A DNA stretch of 64,000 nt from Pleurotus ostreatus/Saccharomyces cerevisiae fusant. Taxonomy: Eukaryota > Opisthokonta. Both the position numbers and the translations under genes were made by a program. Location: positions 47,178-111,177 of the forward strand of contig JAMQCK010000061.1 in NCBI GenBank assembly GCA_024196135.1, read 5' to 3'. Numbering within the stretch: position 1 is the stretch's first letter; each line of letters begins with the position of its first letter. Under the pieces are notes generated by a model. It worked only from the letters and a program-made list of their open reading frames with translations, was not told where the DNA came from and searched no databases. This document shows, piece after piece, positions 54,507 through 64,000 of the stretch.

Positions 54507-57151
54507 TTAGGCGACGTAGGCGAAGGTGTCCTTCTGGCCGTCGACACGCTCAATGTACTCCTTCTCGAGGAGGGTCTCGATTGCCTGTATACCTCAATGA
54601 GCAACTTCGTGGAAGGGACGAGAAAGAACTCATTTACCTTCTTGATGTCCGGGATCTTCGGTGCAAAGCGCTGCGAGATCTGCGAGATGACCTCCTGGAT
54701 GAGGGCCTGGTTCTTCATCGTCTTGCGCGCCTTCATGATACTGTAGAGCGAAGCGATGAACAGACGGAAGGAACTTGTGAGGACCAGACGACGTACCGGA
54801 CGATCGTGGCCTGAATCACGTATTTCCTGTCCTCGTCGACAGCCTTCAAGACCTCGTTCGACTCCTGCTTGACCTCAGCCTTGATCGGCTGGTTCAGGTT
54901 GACACGAATCTTCTTCGACTTGAAGTCTACCACCAAGTCAGCAATTACCAACCCTTCTCACGACTGGCCAACTCACTCGGGTTCAAATCGTACTGCTCCG
55001 CCTCGTCGTTGATCAGAATCTTCGCCTTCACCAGCACCGCGAGCACCTGCGTCAGGATCTCCTTCGAGATCGCCGTCGCCGCGACCAGCTCCTCCAGCGA
55101 CAGCGTGTCATTCTTGTTGTACTGCATGAGCACCGCCATCTGGTACGAGCTCGTCATGAGCATGTACTTCTGGTTCAAATAGTTCGTCCGCAGCTCGTTC
55201 TTCGAGTAGTTCCACAGCCAGGTGAGCTTCCTTCCGGAGTGCTTCGACTGGTAGTACTTCTGGAAGCGGTCGTACGTAGGCGCGATCTCCGCGGGGATCG
55301 TGAAGTCGTGCGTCGGCGGGTTGAGCGGCCAGAAGTTCGTGCCGAGGACCATGATGCTGAAGTTGATGTCCATGTCGTCGTGGTTCTGCTGCATACGCTC
55401 CTTGAAGTTGTCCGTGAGGTCCTTAGAGAGGGACATGTCCGTGAACATGCGCTGCAGCTTGTTCGTGTACTCGAAGCCGCAGGCCTCCTTGAGCTTGGAG
55501 ATCATGCTCGCCTCGGCCTCGTCGGACGCGGAGACGCCGTGGATGAGACGCTTCGACAGCTTCGTAGTGTAGAAGGTCTGGAACACGTCCTTATCCTCGA
55601 GGTACTTAAACAGGATCATCTGCGGAGCCGTTAGACTCATCGGAATATGTGGCAAAGGGCACGTACCACGCGGTTCAAGGCGCCCTCGAGATCGTCCTCC
55701 TCCGCCATCTTGTTGTTTTTCCGCAACAACATATCGGCGTGCTTAGCGATAAGTTCAGGCGACTTGGTCGACGAAGTGCCGGTGGCAGCGTTTCGGTTGA
55801 CGAACTCTCTGCATGCCTTGTCCAAGCTTGCAGCAAATCCGGCCTCTCCCTTGAAGCTTCGTTGGACCGTCTCCGAGTTCTTGCGATGTACCTCGAGCAG
55901 CGCGTCGACGTACGCCTTCGGATCGAGCGTGTCAACGCTGGTTCCAAGCTTGGACACAGCGGCGAGACCGGCCTGCTTGACGTGGCTCTCAAAGCGCTTG
56001 CGAAGCGGCTCGAGGCCGTCCGGTATACGAGCAAGGAGCGCGTACATCCGCTGCAAGTCCTCGTCCTGGTCGTAGTCGAGCAACCGCTGGAAGCTGTCCT
56101 GCATGAGTTCGAGGTGCTCGCGAATCAGGACATTCTCGCAGCGGCTGATGAGGTCCTTGCGCGTTTTGGTGTGAAGGTACCGCTCGACGCGGTCCTCTTC
56201 CTCCTTTAGCCGGTCCTCCGCCTTCTTCAGGTAGTCCGACACCGAGTTCTGCGCGAGGAACGCCTCGGACTCTTGCCGGTAGTACTTGTCCGTCGCGTCG
56301 AGGAAGGGCGTCTCGAAGTGCTCCTTGTACACGTCGAGGCATTCCTTGTTCGGATCGGAGTTGTCGAGCCCGAGGGAGACGAACGAGTCGACGACCTTCT
56401 TGATCAAGCCCTGATCGACGACGTCGCCGTTCCGCTGGCGCTCGATCATGCGCAGGAGCGCGCCGGCGAGCTTGGAGTCCTGCCCTTGAATGTGCAGGAA
56501 GACGCCGGACTTCCACTGAGCAAGGGCAAGCTGGCGGATCGGATCGTGTCAGCAATGAGGCGTCGGTCGCGTGCCACTGGTCATTGCGCACCGTGTAGAC
56601 CTGATAGACCGTCTTCTTGCCCTCGTCGCGTTCGCGCTTGACCCAGTAGCGGTTGAGGTAGGTGAAGAGGCGGTTGAGGTAGTTTGCGCCGGTCGTGTAT
56701 CGATCCCACTCTTGCGCGTAGTATCGTAGGAGCTCCTCGTCTTGCAAGGTGTCGAATTTCTGGCGTGGGTGAGTGGCAAGTAGCGATCGCTTGTGAGCAC
56801 GCACCAAGAGCATCGGCTTGAAGTGTTCTTGCAGATACACGGTCAGCTTCTGGTACAAATCCGCGCCCACGAGGTTAGCGCCCGCTGAATGAGGATCAGT
56901 AAGGCGCTTATATTCCCCAGAGCGCATCACGCACATCTGTTGCCCTCGAGCTTCCCCTGCATCTTCGTGGACGTGCAGTAGTTGTACACAGTCGTGTAGA
57001 GGTTCGTGTAGTGCGAGAAGGAGAGGCCCTTTTCGAGGTGGAGCATGATGTGCTCGACACCGCGATTGAGAAAGTCCCATGTCTCGTTGAGGTCGGCAGT
57101 CCTGCTGGGGACCTTGCCAAAGTCTGTGTCTGGGGTCGCGGTGCCGGACAT
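54507..57151 (-). CDS. CUL1: Cullin-1 scaffold of SCF ubiquitin ligases
   Basis: Eight exons: 56935..57151, 56805..56884, 56592..56759, 55667..56530, 54977..55619, 54797..54926, 54638..54740, 54507..54584; 760 aa. N-terminal cullin repeats include Y-T-N-L-Y-T-T-V-Y-N-Y-C (Skp1-binding face) and the cullin homology domain has L-S-K-R-L-I-H-G, then F-K-Y-L-E-D-K-D-V-F. The C-terminal winged helix ends R-V-D-G-Q-K-D-T-F-A-Y-V-A. The neddylation site is intact: I-V-R-I-M-K704-A-R-K. Cdc53/Cul1 binds Skp1-F-box modules at its N-terminus and Rbx1 at its C-terminus. NEDD8, which would modify K704, is encoded at 1743-2211. Confidence 0.95.
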
Positions 57152-58626
57152 TGTCGTCGTCGTCGTCGTCGTCGCTGATGGCGGAAAGAAAGAGGCGCCC
57201 GTTGAGCATGGGCCTCAGGAAACCGTGACCGTAGTGTGACCAAGGACCGTGTCACGGTTCATGCTTCAAAGTCTTTCAAGCCGTGTTGGGCTCGCTCTGA
57301 CGCTCGCTGGCTCGTATAAAGAGCTCATGAGCGCAAAAGCGGGAAAACTTAAGACTTGTGAGATTGTCATCTCCGCTTCGTCTCTACAAGGTCATTTTTG
57401 GCAAATTGTACCGTGAGCAAGAAAGCAGATAGTGAGGTTTTGAGGTACTGGATAAAGTAATTTTCGGGGGAGTAAAGGTATGCTTATGCATGAGTACTCA
57501 TGAGTGTATCCTGAGCATGCACGAGCACGATGAAGTGAGGCCCGGGAGTCAGGAAGCTGCGTTACGCGTCGTCACAGCAGTCACCCACGTGAGTTTCGGC
57601 GTACGCCGAGCCTCCCAAGGAGCTTGTGCTGTTGTTCCGGTTGCGTACGTGCATCCATCGACCTCTTCCGTCTAGAGATGGAATCGGGGTGCATCCAGGT
57701 ACTGAAAGAGGGTGCGTCTTCTTGGACATGTATCAACGAGCCCTACGGATTCCGGTCACCCCTCAAGCACGCGCGCTGTGACCGTCCAAACGAATGATAA
57801 GCGCTAAGCGACCACTCAAGGGCAACTCCCCAATCGATCTTGCTTTATTCTTTCGCAAGACCATCCTTTTCTCCTGCTACGCTGGCCTCTCGCTCAAGAC
57901 CTTTATTTTCGATCCAACTGCAATTGCCCAAACTTACATAGTTGCTTCAGTTCCGACGTCTGCGTGTCAAGTCATATCCTGGATCGCATCCCTCGAAGTG
58001 GCAAGCCCACTCCTATGCAAAGTCGGACTCTTACCTACAAATATAGCCAGCCTCTGCATGTCTGAACAGCCTCGACAACTCGACCAGCCATTCTCCGCGC
58101 TCATCGCAAGTTGCCGTCCCTATGCTTGCCTCATACTCCCGACACACAAAGCGCTGTACGACCCCATTTTTGTGGCCACAATACATGGCCAACATTGTCT
58201 AGCCCGCTGTATGTTCACACCCTGCACATGTGCCGTGCATAAAGCGAATTCAGCCCGCTAATGACTGACGGTGACCCTGGCCGTCCATCTTCATCGAGCG
58301 CTTCAGCTCTTGCCGCGGCCCCGGAAACGCCAAGGTACACGTACTACATTCAACAGACCATTCACCTGACCGATCGCCCTCGTCAATATACCGCGAACAT
58401 GAACAGTCACCGCAGAGCCATAACGGTCGAACTTCACCGCCTGTATACAGTTATTCGATGAGGTCGGCCGCTTACAATGGATTCAAGGGTGTTCTCCGCG
58501 CAAGATCGTAGCCCTGTGCCTGTCCAGAAAGGTATAAAAGCCCAAGGCATTCTCCACTAATTCTCCAGGAGCTCAGTGTCAACTCAAGCGCCTTCTACTT
58601 CTTCGACCTCACTTCCGACGATCGCC
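57152..58626. other. Large intergenic region
   Basis: 1.5 kb between divergent cullin-1 and lectin genes. A 155-residue open frame at 57794-58261 has scattered Cys and no recognisable domain; I do not call it. A TATA box at 58533 belongs to the lectin. Confidence 0.4.
58533..58540 (+). promoter_or_regulatory. TATA box of the lectin gene
   Basis: TATAAAAG, 94 bp before the lectin ATG. Confidence 0.6.
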
Positions 58627-59276
58627 ATGTTCTCCTACCTCGCCGTCCTCGCTGTCGCACTGGCTCCCGCCTTTGCAGCGCCCCTCGACGGCTTCGTAGC
58701 TCGTCAGACTCCCGCGGGGACTACCCTTCACCCCAATGGCGACCTGACTCGCTGCCTCTCGGCGGCGACCAGTGTTGTCGCTGGCGAGCCTGGCGCGCGC
58801 ATCACCATGTGAGTTGATTTTCCTCCTCCACATATGTCCTGCGCTGACAATCCTCTTTCTCTCAGCGATGCATGCGACGGCGCTAGCCCCCAGACTTGGG
58901 TCATAAACAACGGCGAGACCACCGTCAAGTACACCGGCGCGAACTCCTGCGTCACTGCCGGAGGACGTGCGTAACTTCCGCTTCTAGGTCATTAGCTTCT
59001 TGCTCACCTACCTCTCATCCCAGTCTCCGATGGTGCCCGCCTCTACCTTGAGGCCTGCATTCCCAACCAGGTCACCCAGACGTTCTACTACACCAATGAC
59101 TTGCGTATCGCGGTGGAGAACCAAGGTACGCGGCAGCGCACGTAGGTTCGACGGTCCCGATCTAATTCTATGCAGGTCTCTGCGTCGATCTCCCGAGCGG
59201 CGACAAGACCCCCGGAAATGCCCTTCAGGTGTGGACGTGCACGGACAACAACACGAACCAGATCTGGAGCACGTAA
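58627..59276 (+). CDS. Secreted ricin-B-type lectin
   Basis: Four exons: 58627..58808, 58866..58966, 59024..59125, 59176..59276; 161 aa. A signal peptide (L-A-V-L-A-V-A-L-A-P-A-F-A-A) is followed by one beta-trefoil. Repeats end in Q-T-W, Q-T-F and Q-I-W, the Q-x-W type of ricin-B lectins, with Cys pairs (D-A-C, N-S-C; E-A-C, G-L-C; W-T-C). No catalytic domain accompanies it. Small secreted lectins of this kind are common in mushrooms and bind galactose- or GalNAc-type sugars; many serve defence, which here is inference. The stop is read directly in ...Q-I-W-S-T; a further splice at 59273 is possible. Confidence 0.8.
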
Positions 59277-59649
59277 GCGGCTCGCAAGCTGCACGAGGGG
59301 ATGCACATTAGTCCTGGTGCTGTAACGTAGTGGGAAATATCGGGAAAAGGCCCTGTGTAATTTCTGGGTAGCAAGTTTGTGAACGGACTTACTTTATGAT
59401 CGAATATATTTGTGGCAACGTACTTCCTCCGGCGTGTGTATCATGCAGTGGCTTCCCAAGCTTCTGAGATGCACTCAATGGCGACCATAAATTTCTTCAT
59501 CGAGAGACCCCTCCGCTTCTCTGGTCATCTGCCCCCCGACATGAGCCCGCCACCGTAATAATCTGTCGCCACAAACTTCAGCAAACACGAGGCGCCCGGC
59601 GCGGCGCGGCGCGCGCATCTTGGCTCCCCCAATAAATGCCCTGCGCTTT
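59277..59649. other. Intergenic region
   Basis: 373 bp, lectin 3' UTR and deubiquitinase promoter. No gene recognised. Confidence 0.4.
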
Positions 59650-62093
59650 ATGAGCTTTCTGTCGGCCGACACCCGCGCCTGGTTGCTAGCCCTCGCCAGG
59701 ACGGACGCCTTCCAGCAGCTCTTCCCGCTCGTCGTCGTCGTCGGCTTTCCCCTCCTCTTTCTCGCGTTTCCGTGGCGCGCGCTATCGAACTATATCGCCA
59801 TGGTCTTCGAGGGCCTGATGCCGTGGAACTGGGGGTTGGGGTCGGCCTCGGGCACCGGCGAGCGGGGGGTGCGGAGAAGGCGCAAGGGGAGGGGGGTGAG
59901 GAGGGGGTCCACGGCGAGTGAGACGGGGACGAGCGGGACGGGTGCGTGGTGGAATGGAATGGCTGAGTGAGAAGCTGAATGGGTGCAGACACGGACTCAG
60001 CGCTAGAAGGGTACTACCCTGGTCTGGTGAACATTTCTGGGACGTACTGCTATATGAACTCGACGCTGCAGGTGCGATCGCCCACCCGCGCGCCAATTCG
60101 AACCCTGCTTACGCTGCATAGGCGCTCGCCTCCCTCTCATACCTCCGCCCCCACCTCGACCTCATTGCTGCCAAGGCAGAGGCCCTTGATGTCGCAACGC
60201 CCGTAGTGGATGCATTACGGGACTTGCTAAGCCGTGCGTGGCCTTACAACTCATCCCTCCCCCACCTGTCTGACCTCAGCCGCAGAACTCAACACCCCCC
60301 ACAAACGCTACACGACCCTGAAGCCCATGAATATCATTCAGGTCCTTGGCAAAGCCACCGCCGGGCGGCCCAACTCCCTGCTCAACTCCCGCGAACACCA
60401 AGACGCGCAGGAGCTGTTCCAGATCGTCTCCGAGTGCGTCAAGGACGAGATCCAAGCCGTCGACAAGGAGCGCTACCGGGATCGCGGGCTCGGTGGTCTC
60501 GCGCCGGTCCTGCCGCCAGAACTCGCGAAAGAGATCGGCAAGAGCGTGTTCGACGGGCTGACGGCGAATCGACGTAGTTGTGTCGTCTGCGGCTACACGG
60601 AGGCGGTCATGCACTTCGGTTTCGATAGTTGGCAGCTTGCGTTGCCTATGCGCTCTGATGTAGGTCGCATGCATCGCTCCATTGAATTATATCTGACCTT
60701 TGTAGGGATGCTTCCTCGAAGTACTACTCGAAGACTACACGCGCCTCGAGGTTCTTCGGGATTGTGTATGCCGGAAGTGCTCGTTGAGGGCGACGCACGC
60801 AAGATTACAGCGCGAACTGGAAGAGTTGAAAGCTAGCGAAAAGCCCAAGAAGAAGCGGTTAAAGGAGGCACAAAGGCAGGAGGCGCTCGTCAGGACTGCC
60901 CTGGAGGAGGGCAGGATCGAGGACGACTTGCCCGATGTCAAGCTCGACAGAGCCATCAGCCATGCATCGACGAAGCAGGCTATGGTGGCGCGGGTATGTC
61001 CTTGACACTGCATTCACTGACTTCTCATGACGTTCGCACCCAGCCACCACCCGTCCTTGTCCTCCACATGAACCGCTCCATGCACTTCGGCTACGGCGGC
61101 GCTGCCAAAAACCCCATGCGCATTGCCTTCCCCGAAATGCTCGACCTCACCCCCTTCACCACCTCCGGCTCCCTTTCCCTCTCTCCCACCGAACAAATGT
61201 CCACCCCCGCATCAACAGGACCGTCCCGCGGCGCAACACCCACGCCCGCCTCGTATGCCTCTGCACGCACGCTCTACCGCCTCGCAGCAGCTGTGTGCCA
61301 CTATGGCGCACATTCGTTCGGTCACTTCGTCTGCTACCGACGCATACCGCTCGGTCATGGGCCCCCTCAAGTGCGCAGTCTCGCTGTTGCGTCGACAGGC
61401 GAGGCGTCGCGCGATGCGAGCGACTACGAGTGGGAGGGCGTACCGCCTGTTGCCCCGCGGACGGGCAGAGGATGGTTGAGGATATCGGATGATGCGGTGA
61501 CGCCGTGCGGGATAGAGGATGTGCTCATGGAACAACGGTCGGTGTTCATGCTCTACTACGAGCGGGTGGTGTTGCCACGACCACCGTACTCGGCAGGAGC
61601 AGGCGGGAGAAACTACTCCGAGGAGACGCTGAAGCCGAAGGTGGTGGAATCGGAGGCCGAGAAAGGCGAATTGGTGCCTAACGGGCACGCGGATGTGTCG
61701 GCGGACCGCGAGGCGGATGGGTTCGTGCAGGTCAAGGAGGTGAAGGCGAAGGAGGAGCTGGTGCCCGCCAGGCCGTTCGTCGGTCCGCGGATCGTGCGAA
61801 GTGTGGCGGCGGGTAGGGGCAGGGGACGACTAGCGGAGAGCCTGGTCGTCGTCCCGTCTGAGATGAAGCGGGAAGCGTCGCCAGTCCTCACGAACGGGCA
61901 CGCACATCCTGTGAAAGCCAGCCCCGTCGTCGAGGATCTATCCGCCTCTGCACCTGCACTTCTCAACCTTACCCCTTCACCATCATCGTCTGGGCCGACA
62001 AGTCCCGCATCACCACCATCACCTTCAGAACCGACAATAGTAGCGCCCCAGCCTCAGCTCGCCTCGCCGAAGCCCGTGGATCTGAAGGCATAA
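59650..62093 (+). CDS. Ubiquitin carboxyl-terminal hydrolase, Ubp1/USP30-like, membrane-anchored
   Basis: Six exons: 59650..59941, 59989..60071, 60122..60233, 60286..60659, 60706..60993, 61044..62093; 732 aa. An N-terminal membrane segment (F-P-L-V-V-V-V-G-F-P-L-L-F-L-A-F) precedes the USP domain, as in yeast Ubp1 and human mitochondrial USP30. The Cys box is G-L-V-N-I-S-G-T-Y-C118-Y-M-N-S, one residue longer before the Cys than the usual G-N-T-C-Y-M-N. E-H-Q-D-A-Q-E-L-F, a zinc-ribbon (C-V-V-C-G and C-V-C-R-K-C) and the His box H-S-F-G-H477-F-V-C-Y are present. The last 180 residues are Pro/Ser-rich. The ATG at 59650 was preferred because upstream frames lack an ATG. Confidence 0.85.
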
Positions 62094-62316
62094 CCCCTCG
62101 CAACCTCAACTCAGCTATACTCTACATCGTACATATTTATACGCTATTCGCTACCTGGCTATCTCCGTCTCAAAATGCGGAATGTACCATTGGATCTGCA
62201 ACAAGGCAAATGCTCGAGATTGTCGATGAAGAGAACCTTGAACGGACTCTGGATTCGTTGAAGACAAGTCCGCGGACGTCCGGCCCGAGTCGATCATCTC
62301 TTTTCCTCCCGCCACG

Positions 62317-63334
62317 ATGTCGGCGCCTACGCACGTCGCGGGCTTCACCGTGCTCCCCGTCTCCTACTCCAAGTCCGCGACACAATACATCTACGCCCGC
62401 GCGCACCAACCACCCAAAAAGCAGCAAGACGATGCGCTCCCAGCCGGCCGCACGCTCTTCCTCGCGAACATCCCCCCAGACGCCACCGATCGCGAACTCA
62501 TCACGTTCTTCAAGCCCAGCGGGACGGTGGAGAAGATCGTGCTCGACTTCGACCTGGCGCAGGAGGAGGCGTCGGTTAGCAGTGATAGCGAGGATGAGAG
62601 TATGAGCGAGGGGGAGGAGGAAGGGCAGGAGGCGGGCGAGGATCAGAACGCGGACGAGCGCCCGAGGAAGCGGAGGAGAAAGGACAAGAAGCCACAGCCT
62701 CCGACTGTCGTCCCCCTCCCCGAACCTCCACTGCGCAAGCTCGGCCACACAGGCCGCTCCGCGCACGTCGTCTTCCTCGATGCCTCCTCCCTTGAACGCG
62801 CCCTTACACCTCCCACATCCCCCCGCCCCTGGCCCACCGATCCTGATGCTCCCATCGGCCTCGCGCACTACACTACTCTCTACGACGCCGTCCGCCCCCC
62901 TCTCGACGTTGTCCGCGCACACGCGGACACCTACATGGACCTCTACGAGTTCGAGCAGGCGCGCGCGAAGCGGAGGAGCAAGTACCGCAAGGGCGAGGCC
63001 ATCGTCGACGAGGACGGCTTCACTCTGGTTACGCGCGGCGGCGCGTACGGGCAGACACTCGGGGGCGGCGTCGGTGTCGCGAGCAAGCGGTTCCAGCAGA
63101 CGGGCGAGGCGCGCTCAAATCCGGGGCGCAAGAAAAAGGCGTCGAAGGACAAGGCGGGCTTCTATGCATTCGAGAAGGCGGAGCGGCAGCGGAAGGGTAC
63201 GTGCTTGTTGTGGCTGCTTTTCTGGAATAAAGCTGACCTTCTTCGCAGAGCTAATCGAGCTGAAGAGGAAGTGGGAAGAGGACAAGGAAAAGATCGAGAA
63301 GCTCAAGGCTTCGAGGAAGTTCAGGCCTTACTAG
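62317..63334 (+). CDS. RRP7: Ribosome biogenesis factor RRP7
   Basis: Two exons, 62317..63196 and 63249..63334; 321 aa. An RNP-like domain opens the protein (R-T-L-F-L-A-N-I-P, then E-K-I-V-L-D-F-D). An acidic and basic linker follows, then the RRP7 C-terminal domain: Y-M-D-L-Y-E-F-E-Q, D-E-D-G-F-T-L-V-T-R-G-G, and the end F-Y-A-F-E-K-A-E-R-Q-R-K and K-A-S-R-K-F-R-P-Y. The domain order matches RRP7/RRP7A, which acts in the UTP-C/CURI complex in small-subunit rRNA processing in the nucleolus. Complete, with a canonical 52-bp intron. Confidence 0.9.
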
Positions 63335-63494
63335 CACCTCATTCTGCAGCTGCATATCAAATGTTCCGGGACGCCATCGCGTTATGATCATGGACACCTG
63401 ACAGGCCAACTCGTAGCGCAGTTCGACAAGCCTCCCTGGAGGAAAGCTTGCTACCAAGTCAACAATTGCAAAAAGTCGTGTGGTGACATCTACA

Positions 63495-63579
63495 TGACCA
63501 CTGCAGGGCTCGAACCTGCAGCCTTTGGGTATCCGTTGAGCGATCGAAGCCCAACGCGCTACCATTGCGCCAAGTGGCC
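63495..63579 (-). tRNA. tRNA-Arg (TCG) with intron
   Basis: Acceptor GGCCACT pairs with AGTGGTC, discriminator A. D arm GGCGCAATGGTAGCGC, T arm GCAGG-TTCGAGC-CCTGC. The anticodon stem TTGGG pairs with CCCAA. The loop reads C-T-TCG-A, then a 13-nt intron, then A, so the anticodon is TCG. A different reading of the loop is possible because of the intron. Confidence 0.8.
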
Positions 63580-64000
63580 ATGCTAGGACGCTATCCAGGT
63601 TGTTTCCTCGGCCTGGCATTTTCCAATCGGCCCATTAGAGTGTATTCGCTCGTTAATAATTCCGTTATGAACATGCTGATTCACTTTTGGATCTTCAAAG
63701 CATTCTCGTAGTAAGACTGACGAGATCCAGGATCTTTTCGCAGTGGCGCACGGCGAGCTGACCAGCGCGACCCTTCTTGGACCGCTTGTTCTCGCACTTG
63801 TCGAGGCGAGACTTGGCAGACGGGCCCCGACGACCGTCCAACACCGCCCGCCGTCGTGAAACGACGTGAAGAGAGGGTGACTGAAGGGCTGCCCGCGCTT
63901 GTGAGTGCAGAAGCCACCAACGATTCTCGTAACTTACCAAAACAAATTCGTAGTATGAAGATGCTCGGTGCTCAATTAGCTTCGCATGTACCGGTTTTGG
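63580..64000. other. Right-edge region
   Basis: 421 bp. A minus-strand frame (63695-63940) has a basic segment (K-C-E-N-K-R-S-K-K-G-R) and could be an exon fragment of a gene that continues past the window, but nothing confirms it. Confidence 0.3.

Noticed and set aside
57794..58261. 155-residue plus-strand open frame
   Set aside because: No recognisable domain, poor codon pattern and no splice partners; probably chance.
63695..63940. Minus-strand open frame at the right edge
   Set aside because: Could be an exon fragment but lacks any family match or splice-supported neighbour inside the window.

Overview
This window is nuclear DNA from a basidiomycete fungus, most likely an Agaricomycete (mushroom or polypore lineage). 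The evidence is dense short spliceosomal introns (mostly 46-70 bp, GT...AG with CTGAC/CTAAC-like branch sites), GC-rich third codon positions, tRNA genes that carry introns, and protein types typical of that group (fused gamma-beta-alpha urease, a GRGG-repeat DUF3602/Par32-like protein, an F-box-like/LRR protein, a ricin-B lectin, an omega-type GST). Gene models were built by hand from splice-site phase and protein-family continuity. Where I give exon coordinates, the reading frame closes exactly across all introns. No RNA evidence was available.

Layout. 0-6.4 kb: NADAR-domain protein, NEDD8/Rub1 (minus), urease (minus). 6.4-12 kb: SH3-SAM-PH scaffold of the Boi1/2 type (plus), then SAP18 with an RGG/RS tail (minus). 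12-19 kb: membrane-anchored copper amine oxidase, intron-bearing tRNA-Pro, a gene of unknown function, Par32-like GRGG protein. 19-26.5 kb: F-box-like protein, small helical protein (minus), LARP7/Pof8-like telomerase RNA-binding protein, disordered Pro/Ser-rich protein (minus). 26.9-27.6 kb: a degenerate repeat element with a tRNA-like promoter module. 27.9-32 kb: hotdog thioesterase and a 14-exon multicopper oxidase (minus), head-to-head with the first of two tandem acid phosphatases (32.2-36.3 kb). 36.5-43 kb: two low-complexity proteins, SNRNP40/U5-40K (minus), a conserved unknown, tRNA-Leu. 43.5-49 kb: alpha/beta hydrolase (minus), Cys-rich AT-hook protein, omega-like GST. 49.7-57.2 kb: Atg22, PIG-X/Pbn1 (minus), ITPase/Ham1, cullin-1 (minus). 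58.6-64 kb: ricin-B lectin, Ubp1/USP30-type deubiquitinase, RRP7, tRNA-Arg (minus).

Functional links. NEDD8, its substrate cullin-1 (intact I-M-K neddylation site), an F-box-like receptor and a membrane-anchored deubiquitinase lie within 60 kb. Urease, an amine oxidase and a Par32-like ammonium-transporter regulator all touch nitrogen release and sensing. These are loose functional coincidences, not operons.

The most unusual signal is splicing architecture. Several genes need microexons of 3-20 nt: a 4-nt exon in the GST, a probable 3-nt exon in ATG22, an 11-nt exon that carries the TPQ cofactor tyrosine of the amine oxidase, 12-, 16- and 13-nt exons that carry copper ligands of the multicopper oxidase (the 12-nt one followed by a GC-AG intron), and two 18-nt exons in NEDD8. 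Other notable signals are four TCACG motifs at exact 20-bp intervals upstream of one acid phosphatase, a Cys-to-Ala change at the urease flap, and the repeat element at 27 kb.
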